This document shows, piece after piece, positions 18,421 to 29,390 of a stretch of 64,000 bases of DNA. Made by a program: the position numbers and the translations under genes. This DNA comes from Aedes albopictus (Eukaryota > Arthropoda > Insecta > Diptera > Culicidae), in assembly GCF_035046485.1 (NCBI RefSeq), contig NC_085138.1, positions 62,426,580-62,490,579 of the forward strand. Reading direction: 5' to 3'. Below the pieces are notes generated by a model. The model worked only from the letters and a program-made list of their open reading frames with translations, made no database searches and was not told the origin of the DNA. Numbering within the stretch: the first letter of the stretch is position 1; every line of letters begins with the position of its first letter.

Positions 18421-20837
18421 TTATTCACAATAAGTATTTATTTTAAAAGTGCATTTTTAGAAACTACAACAATATTGAAACTTGAGTTAACATTATCACA
18501 TTTGATAAAACTATTTTTTAAAGTTTAAACTGAAGAAATGTTTCTAATGAAAATTATGCAACTTTTTTCATTATGAAACTCATTTCAGTTGCAAAATGAA
18601 CCGGTACGGAAAATTAGGTCATTATGATACTGAAATGAGTAGTATAAAATAGAAATTATAATACGCAATTGCTTAAAAACATATTTAGGAAATATCCAGG
18701 AAAAAAGACAATATTTTGAAAAAGTTGCAGTAATTCGTTGTCAAAAAAAAAACATGAAAACATAAAAAATTTTAGGAAAAATAAATCTTCTAAAACTTCT
18801 CTTTTCTTAAAAAATAACAAGAAAAAATGAAAAAAAAAAAAGAATTTCTACGGAAAACAGCGGTAAATATTTAAAACAAATATATTATATTTATCAGGAT
18901 ATTGCGAACGCACTAATACGGTTAAATATTTAAATCTTGATATCATTCAAATAAACCCTGTCCCTTTCTTGTTGTTGCCCCTTTTCGTTGTCCATCTGAA
19001 GCTGGCGCATTTGACGATGGCCTACATGGTCAACCACACGCTACAGCCCGACTTACAGATCAAATGAAATGCGAAAAAGCAATGTTAGCAAAGGCATATT
19101 GAAAAAAAAACATTTTTGAAAATTTATATTTTCAATACTCTTAAATTCTTTCACTTTCGACTATACGTAAAAAACTGAAAACAATATCTTGCAGCACAGT
19201 ATAGTAAAACCCAGAATGTTGTGCGAACTTTAATATGAAAAAAGTGAGGTTTTTAAACATATCCCAGTAGATGTTTAAGATTTTTTTAGGCAGGCTTGGA
19301 GGTTTTCGATGGGGTCTGGGCACTATAAGAATTCCTAAATCTATTAGATAACTTCTGCTAGAATTCTTTAAGATTATTTTGTTTTGGTTTGAGTATTCGT
19401 ACCTAGAGAAAATGGTTTAGTTCTTAAGGAGTTTTGTTACTGTCGATATTCCTTAATGTGTATTCATTGGATACATTTTTGGTGAAATTCTTAAAGATAA
19501 TATTCTTAATGAAATTACTCGTACTTTTTTCTTCTATTGATCCATATTAAATTTCATATGCTTCAATGTAAAAATATGTCATTATTCATAGAAATAGCCC
19601 AGAAAAAAAATCTTGAAGTACGCAAAATGTCTAAAAAAATCCATGACGACAGTGGAGCAAAATTTGTTTAATTATATTCCACTTTTGATGTAACAAATCA
19701 AGTGGTGAAAGTCTCTAACGGAATCCGTTAATACTTTTGCGTGAGTATTTTTTTTTTCGAAAATTATTGAAATTTTAGAAGGTTATCTAGATTTTTCACC
19801 ACGTGATTTTTTCGGAAAATTCCTTGAAAAGTTTTGACGAAATCAAGTTTTTTTTTTACAAGTTACAGTGGTTTTTCGGTTTTATCACGATAAAAAAATG
19901 CGAGCAATGAATGTTAATTTTTTATTTAAAATCGACTGAATTGTAGTTCACATTTTTTAACTGTTTAAGTGGACTGGGCTGTTATGTTATGCTGTATGCT
20001 GTATGTTATATTGATTTTATATTGATTTTGGAATGTTTAAGAACGAGTGTAAAGAAAACGAAACGACAATCGTGATAAAATTGAAATGAAAACTCTGAAT
20101 TTGGGAGAGTAGTGATTAAAACAACTAGTGATAAAACCAAAACGCCACTGTATTCCTGAATATTTTGTGACACAAGTGTGTGGGCGATTAAATGCAATAT
20201 GCTAGAGACGTTATTGATAAATCCCTTTAGATTTGTGAACCTTTTTTACAGGATAACCCAAACAATTTCTGATAGAATTAACGGACAAATGAAGTTGTTA
20301 AACTCTTCAAACGAAGTCATATTCTGCAAAATTAAAAATAAATGCTCCCTGTCTTAACTTTAGCAAAATATTCTAGGTTTTCCTTATAATAATAAGAAAC
20401 GTATAATAATGCCAAGCAATATTCATGAGACAGCACAATAAATTAGGAAAGAAATTGTTCTGGAGCTCTGCAAGTATTGTCTCTGGAGCCGACGTACTGA
20501 ACAAAAAAAAAACTAGGGTTTTTTGAAATTCATCATTGATGAACTTTTCGGAAAGAAATAAGAGAGATCTCACCTGAATTTATTACAGATTTCATCCACA
20601 CTTTTCCATATTTTTTATTAGAAAAGTTTTCCAGGAATCCATCAAAAAGTACGAACAATAAACTCTTCAGAAAATTTGTCAGAATCACCAGAGCCTCTGA
20701 GGATTTTCACTAGAAAACCTGATCCAAATATCCAAGGACATTCCGATAGTAATTATCATATATGTATGTAGGTCATGGGGGCACCAGAGACGAGACTCGG
20801 TAGTCTTTTTATCCAAGTAACGTAATACTTCTTACAT
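18421..20837. other. AT-rich DNA with no supported gene
   Basis: Long A and T runs dominate, and open frames are short and low-complexity. The one exception is a GC-richer island at 18960-19067, listed separately. It lies upstream of the visible FEM1 exons on the minus strand, so it may be intronic if the first FEM1 exon is outside the window. Confidence 0.45.
19002..19067 (+). CDS. Possible terminal exon of an unknown gene
   Basis: A pyrimidine-rich stretch (18960-18990) precedes AG at 19000-19001. An exactly 22-codon frame then runs to TGA at 19065-19067 with well-mixed codons (L-A-H-L-T-M-A-Y-M-V-N-H-T-L-Q-P-D-L-Q-I-K). It stands out against the AT-rich surroundings. I do not recognise the peptide. 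It could equally be a piece of a transposon; no partner exon is evident. Confidence 0.18.
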   Translation: MAHLTMAYMVNHTLQPDLQIK

Positions 20838-21045
20838 TTTCCGATTCCAATCATAGCCACGCAAACATATTCGCCCAATACTAAAAAAGTACTGAGTTGG
20901 CCAACCATCAATTAGGTGGCGGTAGTGAACAAACGTCAAACTCAAACAAAAACGATAGGAGCGCCACGGGGTGTGAGTTGGCCAACTATATTTTTTAAAT
21001 AGACCGTTGAAACGGTATACGACGGGAATCATCAACCTGATTGTG
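20838..21045. mobile_element. MITE family A, degenerate copy
   Basis: The interior matches the 6072-6322 element (ACATATTCGCCCAATACTAA, TTGGCCAACCATCAATTAGG, GAGCGCCACGG). The terminal repeats are worn away on both sides, so the ends given are approximate. Confidence 0.75.
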
Positions 21046-21444
21046 CCGTGTAGCGTGTTTTAAGGCACACTTGGAAAGCACTAAATCGACATCACACAAT
21101 GGTCGCAACAATATCTGGCTACAATCGCAATGCTTTGGCCGTGTTAATTTCCAAGTTTATTTTTTAGAAGAAGTAGATGTCCATGGAAAGTCTTTAATTT
21201 TTCCGTTTATTAATTTTAGATTTTGTTACAAATCTAAAAAAATTGTAAATTTTGGAAATTTATAAATATTTCCGATTTTGTTTGTGATATTCAAGCGCCA
21301 CAGTTATATTATCCTTTTGGTTTTTCTTTTGTTATGCACCATTATTTATTTTCATTTTTTAGTCCTGCAAATTCCTAAGATTATGTGCAAAAGTGATCTA
21401 TAAATTTGCAGTTACACAAATAAACGTTGGTTCTTTTATTTCAT

Positions 21445-21486
21445 AGCCGACGTTTCGATCTTCGGGGTTGGATCTTCTTCAGGGCC
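21445..21486 (-). ncRNA. Minimal hammerhead ribozyme motif
   Basis: On the minus strand the order is GGCC, core CTGAAGA, stem II GATC/GATC with a 10-nt loop, GAAA, a two-pair stem III within ACGT, then C and GGCT. Stem I is GGCC with GGCT, one pair being a G-U wobble. The tiny palindromic stem III is the arrangement described for Penelope-like retroelement hammerheads, which are thought to work as dimers. No flanking reverse transcriptase is visible. Confidence 0.6.
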
Positions 21487-21869
21487 TGTGCTTTATTGAC
21501 GGTTTCATTCTTGGTAATTATACATTTTAACATTTACTTACTCGAAGTTAACTAATTTGTGATGTGTCGCGTTTGCACAGAGGTATGTCGGCGAAGAAAT
21601 AAAAGAATCAAACAATAGAATCAACTGCAAGCTGAAATCATTAGTCCCACCAAAATCAGTCAGCCAAGAAACTGATATTTTTATTTCATTGGAAATTCCC
21701 ACAGTATTATTAACTTTCTTTTCTGTGCTGTTCAAAACGACTGAATTTCATTTACAAAAATACCGGAATTCAGAGTTATGCAAAAGTGTTCACAAAATTT
21801 AAAGAAACTTTTTTTATTTTTCCGTAAAGAGTTTAAAAACCTTTTCACATTCAATGCTTAGTTTTATTA

Positions 21870-22290
21870 TGAATATCCATAACAAATTTATATGAATATT
21901 TGTTATAATTTTAGTAACTTAATTATAAAAAAAACTTGTTTCATTTATTCAAACAGATGTATGACAGCATTTGATATAATATGCATTATAAAATAAAATT
22001 GTCACTGACATAATTTCGTAACAGTTTATTCCAGCCTTTGTTGTATTTTTTGTTACAAAATTATTTCAAAATTCATAAGATTGTTTGTGTTGTCGCGAAA
22101 AAGATTGATAATTTTTGTTATGTTGGTCGCTCGAGCCAAGAGATTTATAACAAAACTTGTAAAAAATTTGTTCTGAAATAAATAACAGAACTTGTTATAA
22201 TTTTGTTATGATTTCTCAAGTTTAGTCTAACAAAATTTGATATGTATAATCTTGTTATGATGATATCTCAACTTGTTATATTTTTGATTT
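21870..22290. repeat. Cluster of TTGTTATA / TATAACAA words
   Basis: AACTTGTTATAATTTTGTTATGA and close variants recur in both orientations (for example near 21900, 22140, 22190, 22245 and 22275). The pattern suggests a decayed palindromic MITE or several nested copies. No ends or target duplications can be defined. Confidence 0.45.
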
Positions 22291-22299
22291 TATTGGTAT

Positions 22300-23158
22300 G
22301 GGTTCTTTTAGATTTTTATTGTTATTTTAACTACTAACGGTACATGTTTTATATCAACCGTTGTCACAAAAATCATCGTAACAAAAAAACACAACCTGTA
22401 ATAGTTTTGTTTTCTCATATAGTCGGGAGCGTTTTTGCGCGTGGTGCACTTTTTGGAAAAGAATCTCTACGCGGTGCAACTGATCATTTAGTTTCAGCAA
22501 TTTCAGCGATTTAGTTTGCTTAAAAAGCAGTCGTATTTTTCAAAGCGATTGCCAGATTAGACCATGCGATGTTTTTTTCCACAAACTGTGTGATTATGAC
22601 ATTGATTAGTATGTTGTTCTCATTACTAGGTCAGATCTTAGTTCGAGAAACTTGGTTCGTCGTCATTGAATACATTCTTTGCTGGAGATATATCTGAAAA
22701 TTTTGGGACAGAGCCTTCGGAATGCTGAACAAGATATTGAGCAGAATCAAAGTGGAATTTCTGCAACATTGGTGATACAAAAACGTACATTCTTGAAAGA
22801 ACCTCGGCGAAATCCTGCGAAGACCGCTCTATGAATACTAATATGGCAAATAATGAGAAATTTTTGACAAAATCCTTACAAGGGATTTATTTTCAGAACT
22901 TTGATACATTTTTGGCGAGATTTTTTGAAATAACAAACACGTTTTCAGTAGAATTCCTTGTAAACTACTTTCGTGTACATTGATAGATCTCTGCTCATGT
23001 TCTACGCAAAATCTCAGAAATCCTAGCTGGTTTGCTTCTGACATATTTAGAGAAGTTCTTGAATTTTCTTTCTTTGTAGTATGTTAGGTGCTGTTTAAAT
23101 CCATGATAAATTCTAGAGAAAAAGGTTTTATATATTCCATCGAGAAATTTGGTGCATC
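22300..23158. other. AT-rich DNA with no supported gene
   Basis: No domain, RNA gene or well-defined repeat is visible. A few GAATCCT/GAAATTC words resemble the degenerate interspersed repeat. Confidence 0.4.
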
Positions 23159-23198
23159 ATTCTTCGTGAATCGGTTAAGGATAATCACCGTGGACCTT

Positions 23199-23277
23199 TA
23201 CTATTCTTTGGTTCGATTGGCTTCTATCGGTGAATAAAAAAATCACCGATAAAAGCCAATCGAACCAAAGAATAGTA
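23199..23277. repeat. 35-bp-arm hairpin flanked by 13-bp direct repeats
   Basis: The arms 23199-23233 and 23243-23277 are inverted repeats with one mismatch and a 9-nt A-rich loop. The word ATTCTTCGTGAAT occurs at 23159-23171 and again at 23277-23289, so an insertion of about 105 bp appears to sit in a duplicated target. Confidence 0.7.
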
Positions 23278-23289
23278 TTCTTCGTGAAT

Positions 23290-24690
23290 GCCTGCTAGGG
23301 TTCTTGAATCAGCGGTGCACGATCTGAAAACCCCTGATCTATATAGCAGATTAATCATATTTACCATATCGTCAAACCTGGCCATTTTGTACCCAAAACG
23401 GTTAGTGGTCCAACAGTCCAAAACCGTGAATAGTGGAAATCATCGAAAAATTTGTGTTTTATCCATTAGACTGAATAAAATTTCTCAAGACACTTATGTT
23501 TTTGTTTGTGCATGAGCGTCATTATTTGTGTTAAAAATTTCATTAGGAGGTCCTACAAAGTTATTTATTGCATTTTGTTTTTTCTGAACCGTTTCAATTG
23601 AATTTCGTTTTCAAAAATACTTCAGGATTTTCCAGAAATGCTCTGAGATTTTTTTTTATTTTTTCAATTTTTTTATTTATTTCTGGACTTTATTAGTTCA
23701 TTTCTCAAAAAGGATTTATATAAAAAATGTCTCTAAGTTTCTCAATATAGTCTTGTGTTTGTCTTGAATCAAGACTCTTGATTCGAAGGACTTCTCTTCA
23801 TAATGCAAATCTAAATTTTTTCATCAAACACGTGTTTCTGTTATGTGCATGAATGTCAAAGCAATCAAACGTTATACTTTTCACTTGGCTTGGTAAGCCC
23901 GAGTAAAAATCGAGCAATTGACATCAGAAAGCTTTTCCAGAATTTTCAACTAGTACTTATAAAAAGTTTACTCTAAACATTAAAAAAAGTTTTATCGAAA
24001 TATTAAAAATATTTTAAGAAGCTCATGACAAAGGTTGTTGATATTTAGAAGAAATAATTGTAGGATACAACAAATTTTGAACCAAATAACAAGACTATAT
24101 TGGGAAACTTTGAGACATTTTTTATATGAAACCTATTTGAGAAATGAGCTGATGAGTTGTCGTTAGTAAAAAAAATCCGAAGAGAACGCTTGGAATAACC
24201 ATTGGATTATTGAAAGAATGAATCTGTGACAAACAACTTGTATATCATATGTCATAAATTTACAGGAATAACTCACGAATTCATGATGCAAATATTTGGA
24301 AAGTTTATGAACAAATTTCAGGAAATCTTTTTAGATTACAAGGGTTTATGATAGTACGTCTCATGTAAGGTAACTGCTACATATCTTTATAAATTTCAGA
24401 ACAATATGAATTAACTGGCCTGAAAATTGAAAAAAAAAAACATGGGGAAATTATCGTAAACATTCGAATGATAATCTGAGCAAATTTAAGTGTAAAATTA
24501 GCATAAGTTTAAATACACGTTAAAAAAAATCCAAACAAATCTTCAATTTTTTATACATACATTTCTTAGTTTTTCAGAAAATGAAAAAAGCGCATCAGAA
24601 AATGCATGCAAGATCATTCTTAGACACTGTATGAATTAAATATTTTAATGATACGAAGATATACAAATGTATAATAGCGCCATTAAGTAA
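23290..24690. other. AT-rich DNA with no supported gene
   Basis: Small open frames exist on both strands, but none has a recognisable domain or convincing codon use. I see no terminal repeats or RNA structure worth naming here. Confidence 0.4.
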
Positions 24691-24691
24691 A

Positions 24692-24893
24692 AAGAAAATC
24701 GGGTTGTTCCTTTTAATTCCACCAAGAATTTGTATCCTTTGACAGATACGTATTTCGACCTCAACTGTAAAGTCATCTTCAGTGTCTTGTACTTGACTCG
24801 ATCTTACAGTTGATGTTGAAATACGTATCTGTCAAAGGATACAAATTCTTGATGGAACTATAAGAAACAGTACTTAACCCGATTTTTTTTATT
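24692..24893. mobile_element. Inverted pair of Penelope-like terminal fragments
   Basis: Left and right halves are inverted repeats: AATCGGGTT, then CAAGAATTTGTATCC, then GACAGATACGTATTTC, mirrored at the right end. The arms total about 85-90 bp around a short centre. The left half carries a complete hammerhead motif on the minus strand. The right half keeps only the 3' part of the core on the plus strand. This fits head-to-head fragments of one retroelement terminus. Confidence 0.6.
24741..24786 (-). ncRNA. Hammerhead ribozyme, complete core
   Basis: On the minus strand the order is GACA, core CTGAAGA, stem II GACTT with AGGTC around a loop, GAAA, a short self-complementary stem III (ATACGTAT), the cleavage-site C and TGTC. 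GACA and TGTC form stem I. Every invariant hammerhead position (C-U-G-A-N-G-A, G-A-A, the A-U pair closing stem III, and H17 as C) is present. It resembles type I hammerheads of Penelope-like elements. This is the best of the three candidates. Confidence 0.75.
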
Positions 24894-24899
24894 TACAGG

Positions 24900-25752
24900 T
24901 ATTCCACCAACACGCGCCATTGTTGTTTGTAGGCCGCGAGAGTGCGGGGGGATTGACATTTATGTGTCCAACGAGAGATAAAGTTGTGAAAGACGGACCC
25001 ATGATGTTTAGAATCCAGTTTGACTTTCTATTTTTATTACACCTATGAACCTAACTTCAAAATGACTGGCAATTCACAGGTCATTTTGACAGATGTAACA
25101 TGAGCATGAAAAGGACGGCAACAAAATTGATAAAGTAAAATGTATGATCCATCTGTTTCGTGCATGTGTGTGGTCTGTCAAAATGACCTCAGAATTGTCA
25201 AACATTTTAAGGACAAACGTCTTGACATCCCGCTTCAACAGTGCATCAAAACTTCAAACACACAAATCTCAAGAAGCAAGCTTCACACACCAGTGCATTT
25301 TATTATTCTGTTCTTGCTCACTTGTAATAAGCTTAAAATAAGAAGATCAGTTGCGCTGGTTTTGTTTACGAAGAGATTTGTGCCCTCGAAATCGTGAGTA
25401 GGTGCCAAAGTCGGCCATTGTGGCGGCCATTTTGGGATTTTAACAAGTCTGTCCTTAATGGCTAGCTTTGTTGGTGTAATGAAGAATTCCGCAGTATCGT
25501 AATTTGTCAATTAAACGTACTTTGCCTTCAAATACTTCAAGTTTTATGTACAGCACCCTAAGATCTCCTTCTACACATTTGTCTTAGTGGCTTAGAGGAT
25601 GCCAGCTGGCAGCTTTGGCAGGGACAACCTGACCAAAAGTAAACCACAGCTCTGTTTAGGTAATTTCCGCTCATTCGTAATTAAGTTAAAATACAGAAAA
25701 ATAAATAAACAAAAAAAAACTCATTCGTAGGAACTGTTTTAGGGAATACTAA
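24900..25752. other. Repeat-like non-coding DNA
   Basis: Positions 25385-25440 contain a stretch around GGCCGCCACAATGGCCGACT on the minus strand, which looks like part of a dispersed repeat. A 75-codon frame there lacks domain features. No gene is supported. Confidence 0.35.
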
Positions 25753-25933
25753 TGTCGAATTCGTTTTTGAACCTGGGTTGGAACTGGATTGGCGGAAAAT
25801 GTGTAAACAAACAAACGTCAAACAAACTCAAACAAACTTTAGTACAAGCGAAACCGAAGTCGGGTTGGGGTTGAAACTGTGATCTCATCCAGTTCCAACC
25901 CAGGTTGGAACTGAATCAAAAACGAATTCGACA
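25753..25933. mobile_element. 181-bp MITE with TAA target duplication
   Basis: The termini start TGTCGAATTCGTTTTTGA and are mirrored at the right end. A second inverted block, around CCAACCCAGGTTGGAACTG, lies inside. The element is bounded by TAA at 25750-25752 and 25934-25936. A 3-bp TWA duplication is typical of PIF/Harbinger-type transposons. It has no coding capacity. Confidence 0.75.
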
Positions 25934-25936
25934 TAA

Positions 25937-27055
25937 AAGAAACCGGAACTGTTTAGGTTTTCAAGAGAGTCGATCTGAAATTAAAATTTAAGTATGCAGA
26001 GAAATACCTACTCAAAAAATATCGCCAAAGATGTTTCTATAAATTTTAGTGAAAATTTATAAAATATTTTATCCATAAATAGGGTATGTCAGTAATCTCA
26101 TGCTCCCATATTCATCTTATTCGAAAACAAGCAATTAGGGCACCTAATGATTCCGTTCTTTTTATTTTCATGCGTGCTCACTTTAAACAAAAAATACAAA
26201 AATGAAAATAAAAACAACGCTTGAATCCTTTGTTTTTCGTAGGATTAAAATGATAGCCATATGCTTAATAAGGGAACCAATATCCTACTCAAATTCAAAT
26301 AGATATTTCCAAGAGCCAATAAGAGTTCCTCAGCCGAATTTCCTTATCGTGTTTTCCCAGTTCTTAATATTAATTGTTTTAAAATGAAAAAAATAAAAAT
26401 AAACGGAGTTTCTACCAGTATCCCTCCTAGCTACATCAGTGCTGATGACGACGACGAACGGCGCCAAATGAAAGTGGCAGGCGCGTTTTCGAAGCCAGTT
26501 ACCCCAGAGTGTTGACAATCGATGACGACGACGCCGTTAATTCAACCAAACAAACAGGCAAACCAATAACAAGAATCAGCACTACTGCTAGCTAATCAGT
26601 AAAAGTGATCGGAATCGATTTGGCTATTGGTCGATGGGTCGGTGGTGATGCGGTGCGGTGGAAGAGACTAAAATACCGGGGTGAATGGTTCAACCATAGT
26701 GACTTCAGTGACTATTGATTTGTTGGGAAATCGAAAATAGATTTGCATTCACGTGTTGATAGTTTTCCTTTCTGTTGTTGTTTTGGTTTCGATTGGCAAG
26801 TTTTCATCGGGCTGCTCTTGACATTGTAGAAGGGACATTTAAATCGATGTAGTAGGAACTTCTGTTCAGGCTCTTGAAGTGATAAAAAGAAGTTAAAAAA
26901 ATAAGATGACTCTTTATTAAAATACAGACGTTTTTAAGGAGATTGATGCTGTATTCCTACTATTGATTACAGCTCGCTTCTCGGGTTAGTGTTCTATGTG
27001 TACTGCCGCAACTGTTAATCAAGAGTTTTTTTTCCAATTCATCATTTCACATTCG
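25937..27055. other. No supported gene
   Basis: AT-rich DNA with a GC-richer patch at 26430-26540 (GATGACGACGACG repeats). No frame shows a known domain. Confidence 0.35.
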
Positions 27056-27640
27056 TAGGGGAAGGTGGGGTAATATGCACCCCCTAAGCAAACGTGGCCC
27101 TATAGCTAAGATTAAGATGATTTTATGGGTGTCTTTCGTTTTGAAAGTTAGTTTACTTATTTGACTAAGAGACGCCAACTTTTGATCCGCGTGATATCAG
27201 TTTTACCGAATCAAATTAACAATTTAAAAAAGTGTTACGTTTTGGGTGCTGAAAAACTGTTGGGCAAAACGCACCTTGAGGTGGGGCAATATGACCTCTG
27301 GCATTTTCCGCTATGAATTCTAATGTGATACCAGGCGGCTCCATCTTACTATCTACGGCAGCAAATGGAAGGAGTAGGAGGCGGATGGTAGTTAATAGGT
27401 TGATTCCATATAATCAGCGCGCAATTGCTTAAATTGCGTGCGCTTCAAATTAGCCAATCTTTCCAAATGTGGAAAATCATCGTTTTCCACGCTTTTCATT
27501 CGAATATTCTTTGCATTCTTGGGCTTTTCCGGTTCAGTTTTACGTCTAGTTTGCTTGCATCGAATGGAACTTCACTTATATAATGAAATAGCGTGAGGGC
27601 GTTTTGCCCCGGGGGTGCGTATTACCCCAGGTTACCCTAT
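27056..27640. mobile_element. MITE with GGGGTAATAYGCACCCCC terminal repeats
   Basis: The left end TAGGGGAAGGTGGGGTAATA and the mirrored right end (ATTACCCCAGGTTACCCTA) are imperfect inverted repeats of about 28 bp. A third, internal GGTGGGGCAATATG copy lies near 27280. No transposase frame is present. A related style of terminus, GTGGGGCAAAAGTTCGA, bounds the larger element at 50829-51735. Confidence 0.65.
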
Positions 27641-28077
27641 ATCGTGCGGCAGGCACCAAGATACTATTTGCCCAAGAATGTAAAAACTTCAACCAGGAAA
27701 CGAGTCCTCAGCATGGTCTTGCGTTTCCAGTAGAACAATTAGAAAGGTTGAAAGGTGGAACCAAGATTAGCATGAACAGTGCTGCTGTACGGCAGTGTTG
27801 GAAAAAATGACGAATACTTTTTGAATTCTGAATTGACCTATCGATCTTATCGACACGAAAACTGTATCGTTGGTCAACCCTGTCTACCGCACCCCGCAAT
27901 CCACCTAATTTCGATAGACCTTCAACAAATTTCGGCGCAGATGCACCACCAGCACCATTGACATTCAATTTACCGAGGACAGAGCAATTATCTTCTTATT
28001 ATAATGTGATACAATACTATCGAATCGAACCGACTACCAACCATATCCACCTCAAATGGGTATGTTATACGTACATA
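27641..28077. other. No supported gene
   Basis: This includes a stretch near 27640-27730 resembling the body of the SINE at 34140-34400 (GTGCGGCAGGCACCAAGATAC). The remainder is unassigned. Confidence 0.35.
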
Positions 28078-28538
28078 CACTGTGGTGCATAATTGATCGG
28101 ACAAACGCCGATTTTCATACAAAATGGCCAAGTTTAAGATGCTGTAACTATGGTTTGCTTTGTTGGAATGAGCTCAATTTTTGACACGGAACTACAAATA
28201 TGCTGAATTTAGTGTATACAAAGTATAAAATGTTTTCGTTCACAGGTCTGGGCGTGGCAAGGCGTTGAAAATATTGCAAAAGTGATCGGACAGCGGTACC
28301 CCTTTGATTTACACGCGTGCCGCTGTCCGATCACTTTTGCAATATTTTCAACGCCTTGCCACGCCCAGACCTGTGAACGAAAACATTTTATACTTTGTAT
28401 ACACTAAATTCAGCATATTTGTAGTTCCGTGCCAAAAATTGAGCTCATTCCAACAAAGCAAACCATAGTTACAGCATCTTAAACTTGGCCATTTTGTATG
28501 AAAATCGGCGTTTGTCCGATCAATTATGCACCACAGTG
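28078..28538. mobile_element. 461-bp near-perfect palindrome, Tc1/mariner-like ends
   Basis: The arms 28078-28296 and 28320-28538 (219 bp each) are inverted copies with very few mismatches around a 23-nt spacer. The ends begin CACTGTGGTGCATAATTGAT, and the left flank is TA (28076-28077); the right flank reads CA. It fits a foldback-type non-autonomous Tc1/mariner derivative. A transcript through it would form a long double-stranded RNA hairpin. Confidence 0.75.
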
Positions 28539-28739
28539 CACGAAAACCGGCTCTACCAGAGGAAGAGAAAGACGCGCCCAAAACAGAGGCCGGACAAAAA
28601 TAGTTAAAACCGCTAGGTTGTAGATACACAGCTTACCGGCTTCAACATCAACAAAACCGGTCGACTAGCTACCTATGTTTTGTTGCGGCGCAGCGCGTCG
28701 GTGACTTATGCGTACGGTTAGCGAGCGAGGGAAGAAGGT

Positions 28740-29100
28740 ATTGTGCAACCGAGCCGCGCGCCTATAAACAACATCCGAATTTGGATGTGCGAGATGCATA
28801 CTTGACTTGAGTCAGCTGAGCAGCAGCAGTTCGCTGAATCGGATTGAATGCGGAGAATATTAAAGTTCATTTTTTTTCGCTTCCACCACCGCCGGATAAC
28901 GGTTGATTTCCTCTGGTGCTCAGGTAGATTGTGATAGGTAGGTAGAGTCTACGACAGCGATGATAGCTCGAGCATGTTAAGCGATTAAGTTGACAGTGAA
29001 TACACCACGGTCGGCTAGTTTTCAGCTTGTGACTTTCAAGGTCGCTAGTAGAAGGTGTTAATTTTGTGCTCGGAGTGTGTTTTGTTTCCTACAAGATGCG
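28740..29100 (+). promoter_or_regulatory. Possible promoter region
   Basis: A GC-rich patch at 28690-28760 precedes TATAAA at 28763-28768, followed by CAGCTGAGCAGCAGCAG and polypyrimidine sequence. It looks more like promoter and 5' UTR than the surrounding DNA. No convincing downstream coding exon was found within a few hundred bases, so the gene it might serve is unknown. Confidence 0.25.
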
Positions 29101-29390
29101 TACAAATGATCATATATTTCAAATAGTTGTACCAGGTTGTACCGACTTCCTTTACTTAAGTGATTTCAGATCGAAGAGTTCGATGTGTACAGGCAACCAC
29201 GAATCATTTATGTAATTTATCAATGAATATTGTAAGCTGAACTAGCACTATGGATTGGAGAAAATCTAGATTGCTTGAAACATTTCCTCATGAATTTTGC
29301 AACAAACTTTTTTTAAGTACTTTTGTCAAACGTTCATTCAACTCATAATATTACAGTAAAAATTTAGAATATCATTTAAGGGGATTTTTT

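Noticed and set aside
25283..25510. 75-codon minus-strand frame
   Set aside because: It lies in what looks like a dispersed repeat (GGCCGCCACAATGG) and shows no domain.
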